This document shows, one piece after another, positions 46,092 through 54,696 of a DNA stretch of 64,000 bases. The stretch covers positions 558,001 through 622,000 of the forward strand of contig NZ_JBAWKJ010000003.1 of assembly GCF_037095755.1 (NCBI RefSeq), written 5' to 3'. Numbering within the stretch: the stretch's first letter is position 1; each line of letters starts with the position of its first letter. This DNA is from Sphingopyxis sp. CCNWLW2 (GTDB lineage Bacteria; Pseudomonadota; Alphaproteobacteria; Sphingomonadales; Sphingomonadaceae). Under the pieces are notes generated by a model. That model was given only the letters and a program-made list of their open reading frames with translations. It made no database searches and had not been told where the DNA came from. The position numbers were made by a program, and so were the translations under genes.

Positions 46092-47273
46092 CTACGGCTG
46101 GGGCGTGTGTAATTTTGGTGTAATCTCAGCGGGGACGGAAATGTCCAACGTGCTGATGGCATCGTGCACATGCTCGCCGAACAGGTGAACATAGTGAAGC
46201 ACCTGCGACGCCGTTTTGTGGCCGCTGATTTTCTGAATGGTGGGAATGTCCGTTCTCGCCATGACTAGCGAACTGATGGCGGTGTGGCGCATGATATGCG
46301 GGGTGCAAAGCTTCGGGTCGAGTCCTGCGCGTTTCACGATGCGCGCGAAAGGTTCACGCATATCGGGCCGATAAGCCGTCTGGCAGTTCCTTCGTGCGGC
46401 GGGAAATATCCACCCGTCGGGATCCGCCTCCATCTTTCGTTGACGAATGAGGGCGTCCCTCAACGCCGGGGTGATTGGCTGCTGCCGCTCGCCCGCTTTG
46501 GCCTTATCAATCCAGATGAAGCAGTTCTCGAAATCAATTTCGTCATATCGCCGACGCACGATCTCGGAATGGCGCATGGATGCGTTCAGGCCAAACATGA
46601 CGAAGAGCCAGGCTCTTCCGTCCTGATCTTCGATCGCCGCCTTGAGCAAGCTTTGCCGCTGTGCGACGGAGAGGATCCTGATTTGCTTCCGTGCTTCTTT
46701 CTCTTTCGGGATTTCCGGGACGTCTTCCTTCTTCATCCATGACCAGTCTTTCGATGCCGCCCGGTTGAGCATGTGCGACAATGTCGACATTTCGCGATTG
46801 ATGGTGGCCTCCCGGGCTCCCTCGCTGAGACGATGCTGCCGATATTGGCCGAGCCGAAAGCCCGTGATTTTGTCGAGGCGATCGCGCCCTAGAAATGGGA
46901 CGAGGCGCTGTTTCAAATGGCGCCGTTTATTCTTCATGTCCTTTCCGCCGCTCGATTCCATTCGGTCGATGTAGTCATCAGCCGCCTCGGAAAACGAACG
47001 GTGAAGTTTGCGGCCTTCGGGAAGATTGAACCGATCGGCGCGGGCGTCCGTCCTCAGTTTCTCGATGAGGCGTTCGGCCGTACCCCTTTTCGTTCCTTCG
47101 CTTTCGCGGCCCACGACCCTGTGAATGCGCTTTGCGTCGACCATTATATTGATCGACCACCGAAGATCACGATTTGGCAGCCTTTCTGCGGTGATCCCAT
47201 GCTCGGTCACGCGCTCCCCCGGAGAGAGCGCTCGTAGAAGGCGGCTATCCAATTTAGCAAAGCGCAATGCCAC
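46092..47273 (-). CDS. Tyrosine recombinase / integrase
   Basis: 393 residues from a GTG at 47273. N-terminal arm-binding and SAM-like core-binding domain (about 100-210, FSEAADDYIDRMESSGGKD), then the catalytic domain: Arg in NASMRHSEIVRRR, H-x-x-R in PHIMRHTAISSL, His in ISGHKTASQVLHYVH with the Tyr nucleophile. All catalytic residues are present. It points toward the tRNA-Tyr 3' end, the usual layout for an island integrase. Its GTG overlaps the stop of the preceding gene by one base. Confidence 0.94.
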   Translation of the reverse strand: MALRFAKLDSRLLRALSPGERVTEHGITAERLPNRDLRWSINIMVDAKRIHRVVGRESEGTKRGTAERLIEKLRTDARADRFNLPEGRKLHRSFSEAADDYIDRMESSGGKDMKNKRRHLKQRLVPFLGRDRLDKITGFRLGQYRQHRLSEGAREATINREMSTLSHMLNRAASKDWSWMKKEDVPEIPKEKEARKQIRILSVAQRQSLLKAAIEDQDGRAWLFVMFGLNASMRHSEIVRRRYDEIDFENCFIWIDKAKAGERQQPITPALRDALIRQRKMEADPDGWIFPAARRNCQTAYRPDMREPFARIVKRAGLDPKLCTPHIMRHTAISSLVMARTDIPTIQKISGHKTASQVLHYVHLFGEHVHDAISTLDISVPAEITPKLHTPQP

Positions 47274-47818
47274 TATGATTGATCCGGAGCCGTTGCGGTA
47301 GTTCGGGCCAAACGGCTGATGAGCAAGCTAGCGCCGAGATCGCGCGCCTTTCGCAGCGCAACCTCGTAGTCGCGAACCCTGGATGCCAACTCTGGATCCA
47401 TCTGGGCCTTCTCCGGGTGGTCGAGTATGTCCAAAAACACGCGGCTAGTGACTTCGTCATCGGGTTGGGTAGGGGACAGCGCCCTAAAAGCTCTGATCAC
47501 AGCTTCTTCTACTGCGATGGAAGTCAAATAGTCGTCGCGCCAACTTCTACCTGTGGCGGCTTCAACTGATTGAATTATCCCCGCGAGGAGGCGGAATAGC
47601 TCTGCCGTTTTCGAGCCACCGAGCACGGTGTCCTCTAGAAAACTCATGCCGACCCGGTTGGTGGCTTCTTGGGCTAGCGACCACCCGTTTCGATCGGCCT
47701 CCTTCTCCAGCAACCGTCTCTGTTCCGTCGAAAAACGCAACGTGACGACCGGCCTTTCGCCGTCGGACAACGGCTTTCTGGGGCGGCCGCGCGACTTTGA
47801 AGTGTCCGGCTTCTGCAT
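47273..47818 (-). CDS. Probable ribbon-helix-helix DNA-binding protein
   Basis: 181 residues. After a basic start (KSRGRPRKPLSDGERPVVTL) comes a strand and two helices (TLRFSTEQRRLLEKEADRNG, then LAQEATNRVGMSFL) like Arc-type RHH proteins. The C-terminal 110 residues are helical with no known domain. The stop overlaps the integrase start, so it probably shares a transcript and may regulate integration. Confidence 0.65.
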   Translation of the reverse strand: MQKPDTSKSRGRPRKPLSDGERPVVTLRFSTEQRRLLEKEADRNGWSLAQEATNRVGMSFLEDTVLGGSKTAELFRLLAGIIQSVEAATGRSWRDDYLTSIAVEEAVIRAFRALSPTQPDDEVTSRVFLDILDHPEKAQMDPELASRVRDYEVALRKARDLGASLLISRLARTTATAPDQS

Positions 47819-47905
47819 ATTTTCTTCCCTTCAGAATAAAAACGCTTGTCAGCCAATATGGCCATCACATATTATATTCAAGTGAGAATTAATTAGGAGG
47901 CTTCG

Positions 47906-48115
47906 ATGCCATTGGAAGAAGTGAGAATCCGGGTTCTTCCCGATGGACGCGTTCCGCGGGCCGACGCCGCGCTGTTCCTCGGCGTCGCTACTGCGACGAT
48001 GGCAGGGTGGAGCGTTAGGGGGCTGGGCCCCCTCCCACGGCGAGTGGGCGGGCGAGTTTTCTACTATCTGCGCGACATTGAAGCCTTCCGTGACACCGGT
48101 GCACGAGCGGCCTGA
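47906..48115 (+). CDS. Small helix-turn-helix protein (excisionase-like)
   Basis: 69 residues with TTAGGAGG upstream of the ATG. The sequence VPRADAALFLGVATATMAGW, then LGPLPRRVGGRVFYYLRDIEAF, is the MerR/Xis-type HTH plus wing used by excisionases and plasmid regulators. Divergent from the integrase operon, which supports a role as recombination directionality factor or repressor. Confidence 0.75.
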   Translation: MPLEEVRIRVLPDGRVPRADAALFLGVATATMAGWSVRGLGPLPRRVGGRVFYYLRDIEAFRDTGARAA

Positions 48116-48697
48116 TCCGAAAATACAGCGCGCGAATTATCAGGGGCAGGGCAGTCTGCGCAGACGAGCGTTCTTGCCGGACGTCGCGCGGGCCGATTCT
48201 ACGCAGCGGTCGGATAGCGGCAGTGTCGATGTTTCGCGAATCCACCGTGGCAAACGGGCGGCATGGCAAATCCGCGCCGCCCGTTTGCCACGGTGATTAA
48301 TGCGACTGGCCGATTTGAGACAGGCAGCTTTTGGGCGGCGATCTGAGCAAGCAGACATTCGCTTCTCCCGGGCCGCGACAACCTGCAAACGCCAACGGGC
48401 TCACTGGCAATCTACGCGAAGAGAGCATGACGCCGTTCCATCGTAGACGATTGATGGCTTATTTGTTTCCAGGTTCGTCGGTTTCGTGTCTGGTCACGTG
48501 GGCGGGCCGGCGGCATCGCGCCAAGAAGCATCTATTCTTTGGCATGTCGGCCCATCCGACCAAATAAGCCGGGCGATATTGCCTGTCGGGAGGAAGTGAG
48601 CGAGAGGATCATTAGGGCATTCGGTCCCGTCGCCCTCGCTCGCAGTGACTGTTCGGTTGCGTATCGCTGCGCGCGCCCTTGTTTCGGAAAGGTAAGG
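48116..48697. other. Gene-poor stretch in the island
   Basis: About 580 bases without a convincing gene. It holds a long perfect hairpin (48243-48295). Short frames here lack ribosome sites and balanced composition. The upstream frame extension of the next gene (from 48539) is also unconvincing. Confidence 0.6.
48243..48295. repeat. Perfect 20-bp inverted repeat
   Basis: CACCGTGGCAAACGGGCGGC and GCCGCCCGTTTGCCACGGTG are exact reverse complements around a 13-base loop. No T-run follows on either strand, so a DNA-level role (recombination, transfer or replication hairpin) is as likely as termination. Confidence 0.85.
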
Positions 48698-49558
48698 ATG
48701 GACGTCGGCACTGCAGGTTTCGTAAATTTGGTCGGGCACGGCATTACGATTGAGGCCGAGCGTGAGATAGCGCCCGGCATAACGGTGTCGGGCCAGGCGC
48801 CAACCAACGACAGCTCATTCGGCAGCCGGACAGTTGGCGAACTTCGCGAGACGCTGAACGTCATGTCGATGGAACCGCTCGCCGATTTTTCCCTGCGCAT
48901 TATCGGCGACAAGGGTGGCCAAACCCTACCAGCAAAGGCGTGGAACGCGCTCTGGATTTTCCATCTGCTTGCGTTGGCTTGTCGGCGTCCGGTGATGCCG
49001 CTCTATTGCGCAGCCAATCATGGCACGCGATTCACGCTCGCAAATCGCAACCTCGTGATCCATCGCTTGCCGAGCGTCGCGCCTGCCGGTGATAATGACC
49101 TCCGCTGGGCCACCGTACATTTCGATGCGTTCCATGGCCTGCTCAATGAGAACCGTTTCCAGAAAGCTGTGCGATGCTATGGTAACGCGCACTATCTTTT
49201 TGACGACGATGCCAAGATCATGCTGCTCTGGTCGGGCATCGAGGGGCTGCTCGATGTCGATTCCGAGCTGCGGCGGCGCATCGCACTACACGCGGCCATC
49301 TTGCTTGACGGCACCCCAGCGGAGAAGGCGCTTTACTTCGAGCGCGTCAAGAAAGGCTATGACGTGCGCTCGCGGGCAGTACATGGCAGCATCGCGAAAC
49401 CAGAAATGCTGCAACAGGGATATGAACTCGCGGGCGATGTACTGCTCACCTTGCTACGCAAATGCGTGGAACTTGGCCGGGTGCCGAGCGCAAAGGAGCT
49501 GGATGAGCGAGCGGCCAGCGTGTCGCTGGCCTCTAGCATCGCCAGCGTTCACGACTGA
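48698..49558 (+). CDS. HEPN (ApeA-like) domain protein 1
   Basis: 286 residues from the ATG at 48698 with GGAAAGGTAAGG upstream. The N-terminal 160 residues form an unrecognised beta-rich region. The C-terminal helical domain has LLWSGIEGLLDVDSELRRRI and the HEPN-type R-x4-H in GYDVRSRAVHGS. HEPN domains of this kind are often metal-independent RNases in defence and toxin systems. The stop overlaps the next start by one base, so two HEPN proteins are translated together. Activity is inferred. Confidence 0.75.
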   Translation: MDVGTAGFVNLVGHGITIEAEREIAPGITVSGQAPTNDSSFGSRTVGELRETLNVMSMEPLADFSLRIIGDKGGQTLPAKAWNALWIFHLLALACRRPVMPLYCAANHGTRFTLANRNLVIHRLPSVAPAGDNDLRWATVHFDAFHGLLNENRFQKAVRCYGNAHYLFDDDAKIMLLWSGIEGLLDVDSELRRRIALHAAILLDGTPAEKALYFERVKKGYDVRSRAVHGSIAKPEMLQQGYELAGDVLLTLLRKCVELGRVPSAKELDERAASVSLASSIASVHD

Positions 49559-50469
49559 TGCCGAGCTATTTCTTCCCGTGCCTCGCGCTTTCTCCCGGGG
49601 ACCTGCCGCGGACCGTCGAGACGGCGCGGGCCGTACTGCGCCAGCGCGAATGGGAAACGTCCACTTTCGATTTCGCGACGCTCGGCGCGTCGCACAAACT
49701 GCAATTTTCCTGGCATCTGCTCGACGTGTTCCTGAACGCGTGCAACCTCGAAATCGAGATCAAGGATGCGTCGGATTTCACAGACGCACAGGATCGCGTC
49801 CGCGTCCTGCAGGTGATGCTGTACCTGAAATGGGTGTCGCCGTTCGTTATGCCGGTCGGAATGACGCACACTCTGCGCGACTACAGCGGTATCAACTATC
49901 GCGATTCCGTGACGATGCGCGCCAAGCTGCCGCCCGGACTGCAGAGCGGGTTCGTGTCGGCGGACGGCAAAATCGAGGGTTGGCTGCACGAGCCGACATT
50001 CCAGTCGATTACGGTGGGGGCGGAGCGGACGGTTACAGCGCAGGCGTTCACCGATGCGGTCGATGCCGCAGAGCGCTGGACCGCACTGGAAGCGGCGCAT
50101 CAGCCGCTCAAGGCCGCTCGGCTCGCGTTGCAGACGGCGCCGGCCATACCGGACCTATCCTCATCACTGCTACATATCTGGCAAGGGATCGAGGCGCTGT
50201 TCCCCAGTGTCTCGACTGAAGTGTCGTTTCGACTCGGTCTGCTGGTGAGCCAGCTTTGCGCGCCGGTGCGGAGCGATCGCCTGAAAACCTATGAGGAAGC
50301 GAAGCGAAGCTATGGACGGCGTTCGCGAGCCGCGCATGGAAATGGCGGTAAGCTAAATGATCGCGATTGGGTCGATGCATGGGACCTGCTTATCCTGTGC
50401 CTGTCGGCCTGCCTTGCCCGTTCCGCGTTGCCGAGCGAGGACATGTTAACGCGCGAGCTGCTGGACTGA
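49558..50469 (+). CDS. HEPN (ApeA-like) domain protein 2
   Basis: 303 residues. N-terminal region unrecognised. The C-terminal helical domain has LLHIWQGIEALFPSVSTEVS, then EAKRSYGRRSRAAHGNGG with R-x4-H, the same layout as the upstream protein but diverged over the rest. The pair probably arose by duplication and may form a heterodimer, as paired HEPN domains need dimerisation for RNase sites. Starts one base inside the previous stop (TGATG). Confidence 0.75.
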   Translation: MPSYFFPCLALSPGDLPRTVETARAVLRQREWETSTFDFATLGASHKLQFSWHLLDVFLNACNLEIEIKDASDFTDAQDRVRVLQVMLYLKWVSPFVMPVGMTHTLRDYSGINYRDSVTMRAKLPPGLQSGFVSADGKIEGWLHEPTFQSITVGAERTVTAQAFTDAVDAAERWTALEAAHQPLKAARLALQTAPAIPDLSSSLLHIWQGIEALFPSVSTEVSFRLGLLVSQLCAPVRSDRLKTYEEAKRSYGRRSRAAHGNGGKLNDRDWVDAWDLLILCLSACLARSALPSEDMLTRELLD

Positions 50470-50521
50470 TCGTCGCACGCGCCTGCAATAACTTTGTCAC
50501 ATTCGGGCATTGAGGAATATG

Positions 50522-51019
50522 ATGGACGACCGCCTCTTCATAACAATCGGGAAGTATTTTATCGCCTTCCAATTCATCGAGGGACTAATCGATCAGGCCT
50601 TATTGATGCTTTGGGGACATGAGAATTGGACCGGCAGTCAAAAGCGGCTCGCCGCAATGTCGAATTTCCATAAGGTAGAAGCCCTTAGCCAAGAGATGCT
50701 GAAAAATGAGAGACTTGTGCGCGCTCAATCCCGCCCCGAATGGGACGACCTCGCAGCATCAACTCGCGATAGATTGCACCGCGAACGATCCACAAGAAAT
50801 CGTATTGCGCACTCGCAGTACCTTTTCGATGCCCTGAAATTCGATGGCCCAGTTGTGCAGTCGGCCAGGGTGAAAGAAGGCTCGGAAGTCAGGTTCGAAA
50901 CCGACATTATGACAGAGGAGATTCAGAATGCGTTGGTCGAGAACATTCTCGATCTGGTTAAATCGGTTAGCGCTTTGCGTACTCAACTACTTCAAGACTT
51001 CAGCGCCTCTGCGGAATAG
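50522..51019 (+). CDS. HEPN-like small protein
   Basis: 165 residues from the ATG at 50522, with GAGG six bases upstream; another ATG lies one codon earlier and a TTG at 50510. Entirely helical pattern with IEGLIDQALLMLWGHENW and an R-x4-H at RSTRNRIAHSQ. It ends with a coiled-coil-like helix. No N-terminal sensor region, unlike the two genes before it. Convergent with the operon to the right (stops 18 bases apart). Function unknown; RNase or antitoxin-like role possible. Confidence 0.65.
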   Translation: MDDRLFITIGKYFIAFQFIEGLIDQALLMLWGHENWTGSQKRLAAMSNFHKVEALSQEMLKNERLVRAQSRPEWDDLAASTRDRLHRERSTRNRIAHSQYLFDALKFDGPVVQSARVKEGSEVRFETDIMTEEIQNALVENILDLVKSVSALRTQLLQDFSASAE

Positions 51020-51037
51020 TTTGCGAAGTCAGTAGGC

Positions 51038-51712
51038 CTAGGTTTGCACGGGCACTGGATCCTCGCCGCATTTCCGAATTGTAACCTCCTCCACATAATC
51101 GGCTATATTCGGAACCCCGCCAATTACCGTCAATTCGACCACTGCCTCGTGACGCGACCGCCCCTTTTTTCGCCAATTTGAATATGGATACTGATCAATC
51201 GGAAGGAATGTTTCCGGTCCGCGAGGATGTGCGAACGGCATGGTGCAACCCGTGTTCATTGGGGCCAACTCAATCCGCTCACGATGATCATTAACCAGCA
51301 TCGCTGTATTAATCTTGAGGACGACGTGCTGTTGCTTCCGGTACGCACCCGCGCACAGCAACTTTTGCAGACGCTTTTCCGTCAGCCAGAAAAATACGCG
51401 CTCGTTCAGCTTTGCATGCCAATCAATCGGGCTAAGGCCGCCTTGAAGACACTTAGCGAGGTGGTGGTCGTACAGCGGGATCTGATCGCGGATCGTTGCC
51501 GAGCCAACTTCCGGGTGCGCGATAGGAAAGCTCGCTGGTCGTCGCTTAGTGGTGAGTTCAGCGCGCGTCTCATGATCCACATCAAAAAGTTCGAGAAGGC
51601 GATTTGTCGGAAGAAGCCCGTGCTTCTGAATCAGCGGCCAACTGTCCCTCATCGCCATGTGAAACAACGCCGGGCAATTTTTTAGCAGCTCACCGAGCTC
51701 TTCGTCCGTCAC
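51038..51712 (-). CDS. DUF7002-like protein, possible ADP-ribosyltransferase fold
   Basis: 224 residues from a GTG at 51712, which overlaps the preceding stop (GTGA) and has AGGAG seven bases upstream. N-terminus ALFHMAMRDSWPLIQKHGLL is the pattern of DUF7002 and resembles the entry motif of DarT-like and RES-like ART proteins (L-x-H-x4-x-W-x-x-I-x-x-x-G-L-L). Later ERVFFWLTEKRLQKLL and HVVLKINTAMLV fit the same family. The ART link is inference from motif shape. Last gene of the MazG-CHAT operon, tightly coupled. Confidence 0.65.
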   Translation of the reverse strand: MTDEELGELLKNCPALFHMAMRDSWPLIQKHGLLPTNRLLELFDVDHETRAELTTKRRPASFPIAHPEVGSATIRDQIPLYDHHLAKCLQGGLSPIDWHAKLNERVFFWLTEKRLQKLLCAGAYRKQQHVVLKINTAMLVNDHRERIELAPMNTGCTMPFAHPRGPETFLPIDQYPYSNWRKKGRSRHEAVVELTVIGGVPNIADYVEEVTIRKCGEDPVPVQT

Positions 51713-53343
51713 CAAGATCTCCTATCAATCACATTCCGCCAGTCAAACTTCGTAGATATCATTGTCACCGGTTGCCCTGCCACTCGCTCAACCTCTTCGA
51801 TGAACCGCAGGGTTTCTTCCGTGAGCTGCTCAAATCGAAAAGCTTGGCGATTCTTCACTGAAAGGTAATCAACAAACGTCAACGCGATATCGGTTGGACT
51901 GTTCAACAGGCATGAGCGGTGGAGCTGAGCCCAGTCGAATTCGCCAAGGCGCCGCTGTCGCAATGTGGTGGTAGTCACCTCGTTTGTTCGGAGCTCTTCA
52001 ATCGGAATACCGGACCGGTCGGAAAGGATCTCGTATGAGATTTCTCCGCCGCTGAGATCTCCAGACGGTCCTCCGACACGAATAGGATAGGTTCGAAACA
52101 CGACCACGACTTTTCGGACACGGCGAGGCGCGATACCCGCATCGGCCAAACAGCCGGCGACAGTCGTGTCGCGGGAGGTGACGTGTGGGTAGGGACCGTG
52201 ATGCAAACTAAGGCTCGTACCTTGGGTGCCCTCCAACAAAATCCTTTGACCGCGACAATACGCCAGCTCGAGCGTCCTTTGGCTTTCCCTGATATATGGT
52301 CTTAGCTCCGGAACATCCTTCGCTAGGCGCACGACGGGATCCTCCTTTCCTCCCCTTCCCATTATTTTCCGCGCCGAGGCAGATCCGACTCCCTGCGCGG
52401 TAGACCCCATGCTCGACAATTTCGCTACCTCGATGTCTCGATCGCGATCTTCGATGATCATCGCCTGCTCATCAATGATGAGCCGGTCGAACGGAATCTT
52501 ATGGGTAGTGATTTCAGTGAGCAGCTTCGGTGGATAGATTACGGCGCCGGGTCCAAGTATAAGTTGGGCATTAGGCGCCCTCTCCGATCCCGATGGCAGG
52601 TGGAAGTATGCTTCAGGCTTGGGCTCCGCATACACTTTGTGCCCCGCGTTTGGACCGCCGACCCGAACAAAGATATCATATTCAGGGGCGATATGTCCGA
52701 CTATGTTGCCTTTGCCCTCGCTCCCATACTGACCGCCGACGAGCACATCCACGAGGGGATCAACCGATCGCGGATACAATCCGAGCAGCGCAGTGGCCCG
52801 GACGAAAACGCCCTCAATTGTGCAGTAGTCGGTGTTTACGACCGTGTCGGCAACCTGCTTCAGGGCCTCGACATGGCGCTCCGTAGCGTTCGCCGCCGCC
52901 TGGCTGAAGCTAACCCCCGCATCTGACGCGGCAGTGCGTTCTGAATATCGGCGAGCTAGAGTGCCGTCTGAGGCTGTCAAATGAATGTGGTGGACAACGG
53001 AACTGCCAAATACGGCACGAATGGCCTCAATCTGTCCCGCGATTCTTACAGCGTCGAGCACGAAAAGCCCTGTGGACAGCCCAGCCTCTGATCCCTGCTC
53101 TTCTATGAGCGAAACAAGCGCATTTCCTACCCAACGCCCACCAGTCGATCGATCCAATCTCTCGCCGGCTTTCTGCAGTTCCAGTCTTTGGTCCTTGGTC
53201 CGCGGAGAGGCTTGAAGAATTAGTTGGCGCGTTTTGATCAAGATCGCGTCGTGACGCGCCACCAACGCCTGCGCGAGTTGCGTCTTGCCAGCCCCAATGC
53301 GCCCTGAAAGCAGCACTATCTGCAACCGAGGGCGTGGATTCAT
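51709..53343 (-). CDS. P-loop kinase fused to PurZ-like adenylosuccinate synthetase
   Basis: 544 residues, two domains. Residues 1-185: P-loop nucleotide-kinase-like domain with Walker A LLSGRIGAGKT and HIHLTASDGTLARRY, a dNMP- or adenylate-kinase-like pattern. Residues 196-544: adenylosuccinate-synthetase fold with GGQYGSEGKGN, VGGPNAGHKVY (catalytic His 235), MGSTAQGVGSA, EGTQGTSLSLHHGPYPHVTS. The P-loop Asp that acts as base in PurA (W-G-D-E-G-K-G) is Ser208 here, the change that marks phage PurZ, which acts on dGMP. This gene is clearly not the housekeeping purA. It starts two bases after the previous stop. Substrate inferred only. Confidence 0.85.
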   Translation of the reverse strand: MNPRPRLQIVLLSGRIGAGKTQLAQALVARHDAILIKTRQLILQASPRTKDQRLELQKAGERLDRSTGGRWVGNALVSLIEEQGSEAGLSTGLFVLDAVRIAGQIEAIRAVFGSSVVHHIHLTASDGTLARRYSERTAASDAGVSFSQAAANATERHVEALKQVADTVVNTDYCTIEGVFVRATALLGLYPRSVDPLVDVLVGGQYGSEGKGNIVGHIAPEYDIFVRVGGPNAGHKVYAEPKPEAYFHLPSGSERAPNAQLILGPGAVIYPPKLLTEITTHKIPFDRLIIDEQAMIIEDRDRDIEVAKLSSMGSTAQGVGSASARKIMGRGGKEDPVVRLAKDVPELRPYIRESQRTLELAYCRGQRILLEGTQGTSLSLHHGPYPHVTSRDTTVAGCLADAGIAPRRVRKVVVVFRTYPIRVGGPSGDLSGGEISYEILSDRSGIPIEELRTNEVTTTTLRQRRLGEFDWAQLHRSCLLNSPTDIALTFVDYLSVKNRQAFRFEQLTEETLRFIEEVERVAGQPVTMISTKFDWRNVIDRRSW

Positions 53344-53345
53344 TC

Positions 53346-54677
53346 TTAGAAACCCATATCTTGCTGGGTCTGCCTAGGTGGGAGATCGTAAATCCATACC
53401 CCCTTCTGCAATCCCTCAAAATTCTGTCTAATTATTGACTCCACAACCTCCCAATCCGCACCAGCTCCTCCGGTACCGATACGGGGCATGTGTACGGAGC
53501 AATCGTGTCGCTTGGCGTACTCTGCGACGCGGCGCAGACAATCATTCAACGCATGATATCGTATCCGGCTTGCGCTCTGCCCGTACCCCTCTTGTGCCAC
53601 CAGACTCGCAAGGATCACCTCTCCTTTCGTGCGCGCGAAGTGCACCTCTCCTAGCCTTGCCGCGCGGGGAACAGTTTTGATCCATTCGCCAAACTCGGCT
53701 TCCGCGTTAGGATGTCTGCGAGCCATCTGCCGCGCTACACCGCCGCCCCAGCGAACGGCTCGATCGTTTACAAGCTGGCACACGATAATTGGCGGGATTT
53801 CCCGAGGCGATAGAATGTCGCCATGGATGAAATGCATAAAGTCGGATAGCCGCCGCTCATTGTGACGAATTAGGCCAGCTACCCGCGGCAATGCTGTGCC
53901 TGGGTAACCGGGGATACCGACACACTCGATCAATGCCTCGCCATTTTGCCACCAACTTTCAATGCCCCGCGCCGAAGCTCCAATTGCAGTGCATTGTCGC
54001 ACCACGCTAGTTGATGGGACAATCTGCTCCCTAAGATCTCGAAGCGGAGCGGTCTCAGATGGGGCAGTATAGTCTATTCGGTAGTCGTAAGTGTCTCCAG
54101 ATGAATGGGCCGACGCGATGAACATCGTCACTGGCTCCGCGGTGACACTCACGATCCGAATGAGATACGCCTCGACCGACACGTCAAACTTCATCCGGTC
54201 CGCCAACAATGTCTCAAGCGACGGCACTTCAGTCAGCTTTGGAAGGCTGCCGATCGGCATGACCATTTCGGCCGCGCCAATGTTGCAAAGTAGCTCTAGC
54301 TGCCAATCGTCCGAGATCGTCTTGTCGCCTCCCCGATGCCGCACCGCTTCGCCATGGTCGGGAAAAAACGTGTGCACAATTTCGTGGGCGATGGAAAAGC
54401 GAGCGCGAGCTCGACGCTGCTGCGGATTATATTCGATGCGAGTGCCACGCTCATCGACGATGGTCCGTGCATCCGGAACCGCCGCGCTGGCCTCAACTGG
54501 AATTCGCAGCACTTTGGCAAGTGCAATTGGGTTAAACGGGGGACCCTGCCATCCTTCGTCCCGTGCGCGCAATACGACAGCGCGCGCCATCTTTATGATC
54601 GCTTCGACCGGATCGGCATTTGGCGAGAAACGACGAACCGATTCATTGGTCCAATGCTTCACGCCAAACTGTCTCAT
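53346..54677 (-). CDS. ImmA/IrrE-type zinc protease fused to macro domain
   Basis: 443 residues from the ATG at 54677. Residues about 20-215 are an ImmA/IrrE (COG2856) peptidase: FNPIALAKVLRIPVEASAAV, then the zinc motif HEIVH at 98-102 within RFSIAHEIVHTFFPDHGE, and LLCNIGAAEMVMP with the third Glu. Residues about 285-443 form a macro domain: IVCQLVNDRAVRWGGGVARQ, PRAARLGEVHFARTKGEVIL and VHMPRIGTGGAGADWEVVES, close to TARG1/ALC1-type ADP-ribose hydrolases. The middle (215-285) is unassigned. It lies 19 bases after the MazG-CHAT gene. The fusion suggests cleavage of a repressor or partner in response to an ADP-ribose-type ligand (inference). Confidence 0.85.
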   Translation of the reverse strand: MRQFGVKHWTNESVRRFSPNADPVEAIIKMARAVVLRARDEGWQGPPFNPIALAKVLRIPVEASAAVPDARTIVDERGTRIEYNPQQRRARARFSIAHEIVHTFFPDHGEAVRHRGGDKTISDDWQLELLCNIGAAEMVMPIGSLPKLTEVPSLETLLADRMKFDVSVEAYLIRIVSVTAEPVTMFIASAHSSGDTYDYRIDYTAPSETAPLRDLREQIVPSTSVVRQCTAIGASARGIESWWQNGEALIECVGIPGYPGTALPRVAGLIRHNERRLSDFMHFIHGDILSPREIPPIIVCQLVNDRAVRWGGGVARQMARRHPNAEAEFGEWIKTVPRAARLGEVHFARTKGEVILASLVAQEGYGQSASRIRYHALNDCLRRVAEYAKRHDCSVHMPRIGTGGAGADWEVVESIIRQNFEGLQKGVWIYDLPPRQTQQDMGF

Positions 54678-54696
54678 TATCTGTCCAAGTCCTGAA

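Noticed and set aside
45869..46192. N-terminal extension of the rRNA methylase
   Set aside because: It would translate tRNA-Tyr in reverse.
48331..48567. 78-codon frame in the gene-poor stretch
   Set aside because: No ribosome site, unbalanced composition, overlaps other equal frames.
51709..53343. Housekeeping purA
   Set aside because: The catalytic Asp is Ser, a kinase domain is fused, and the gene sits in an island operon.
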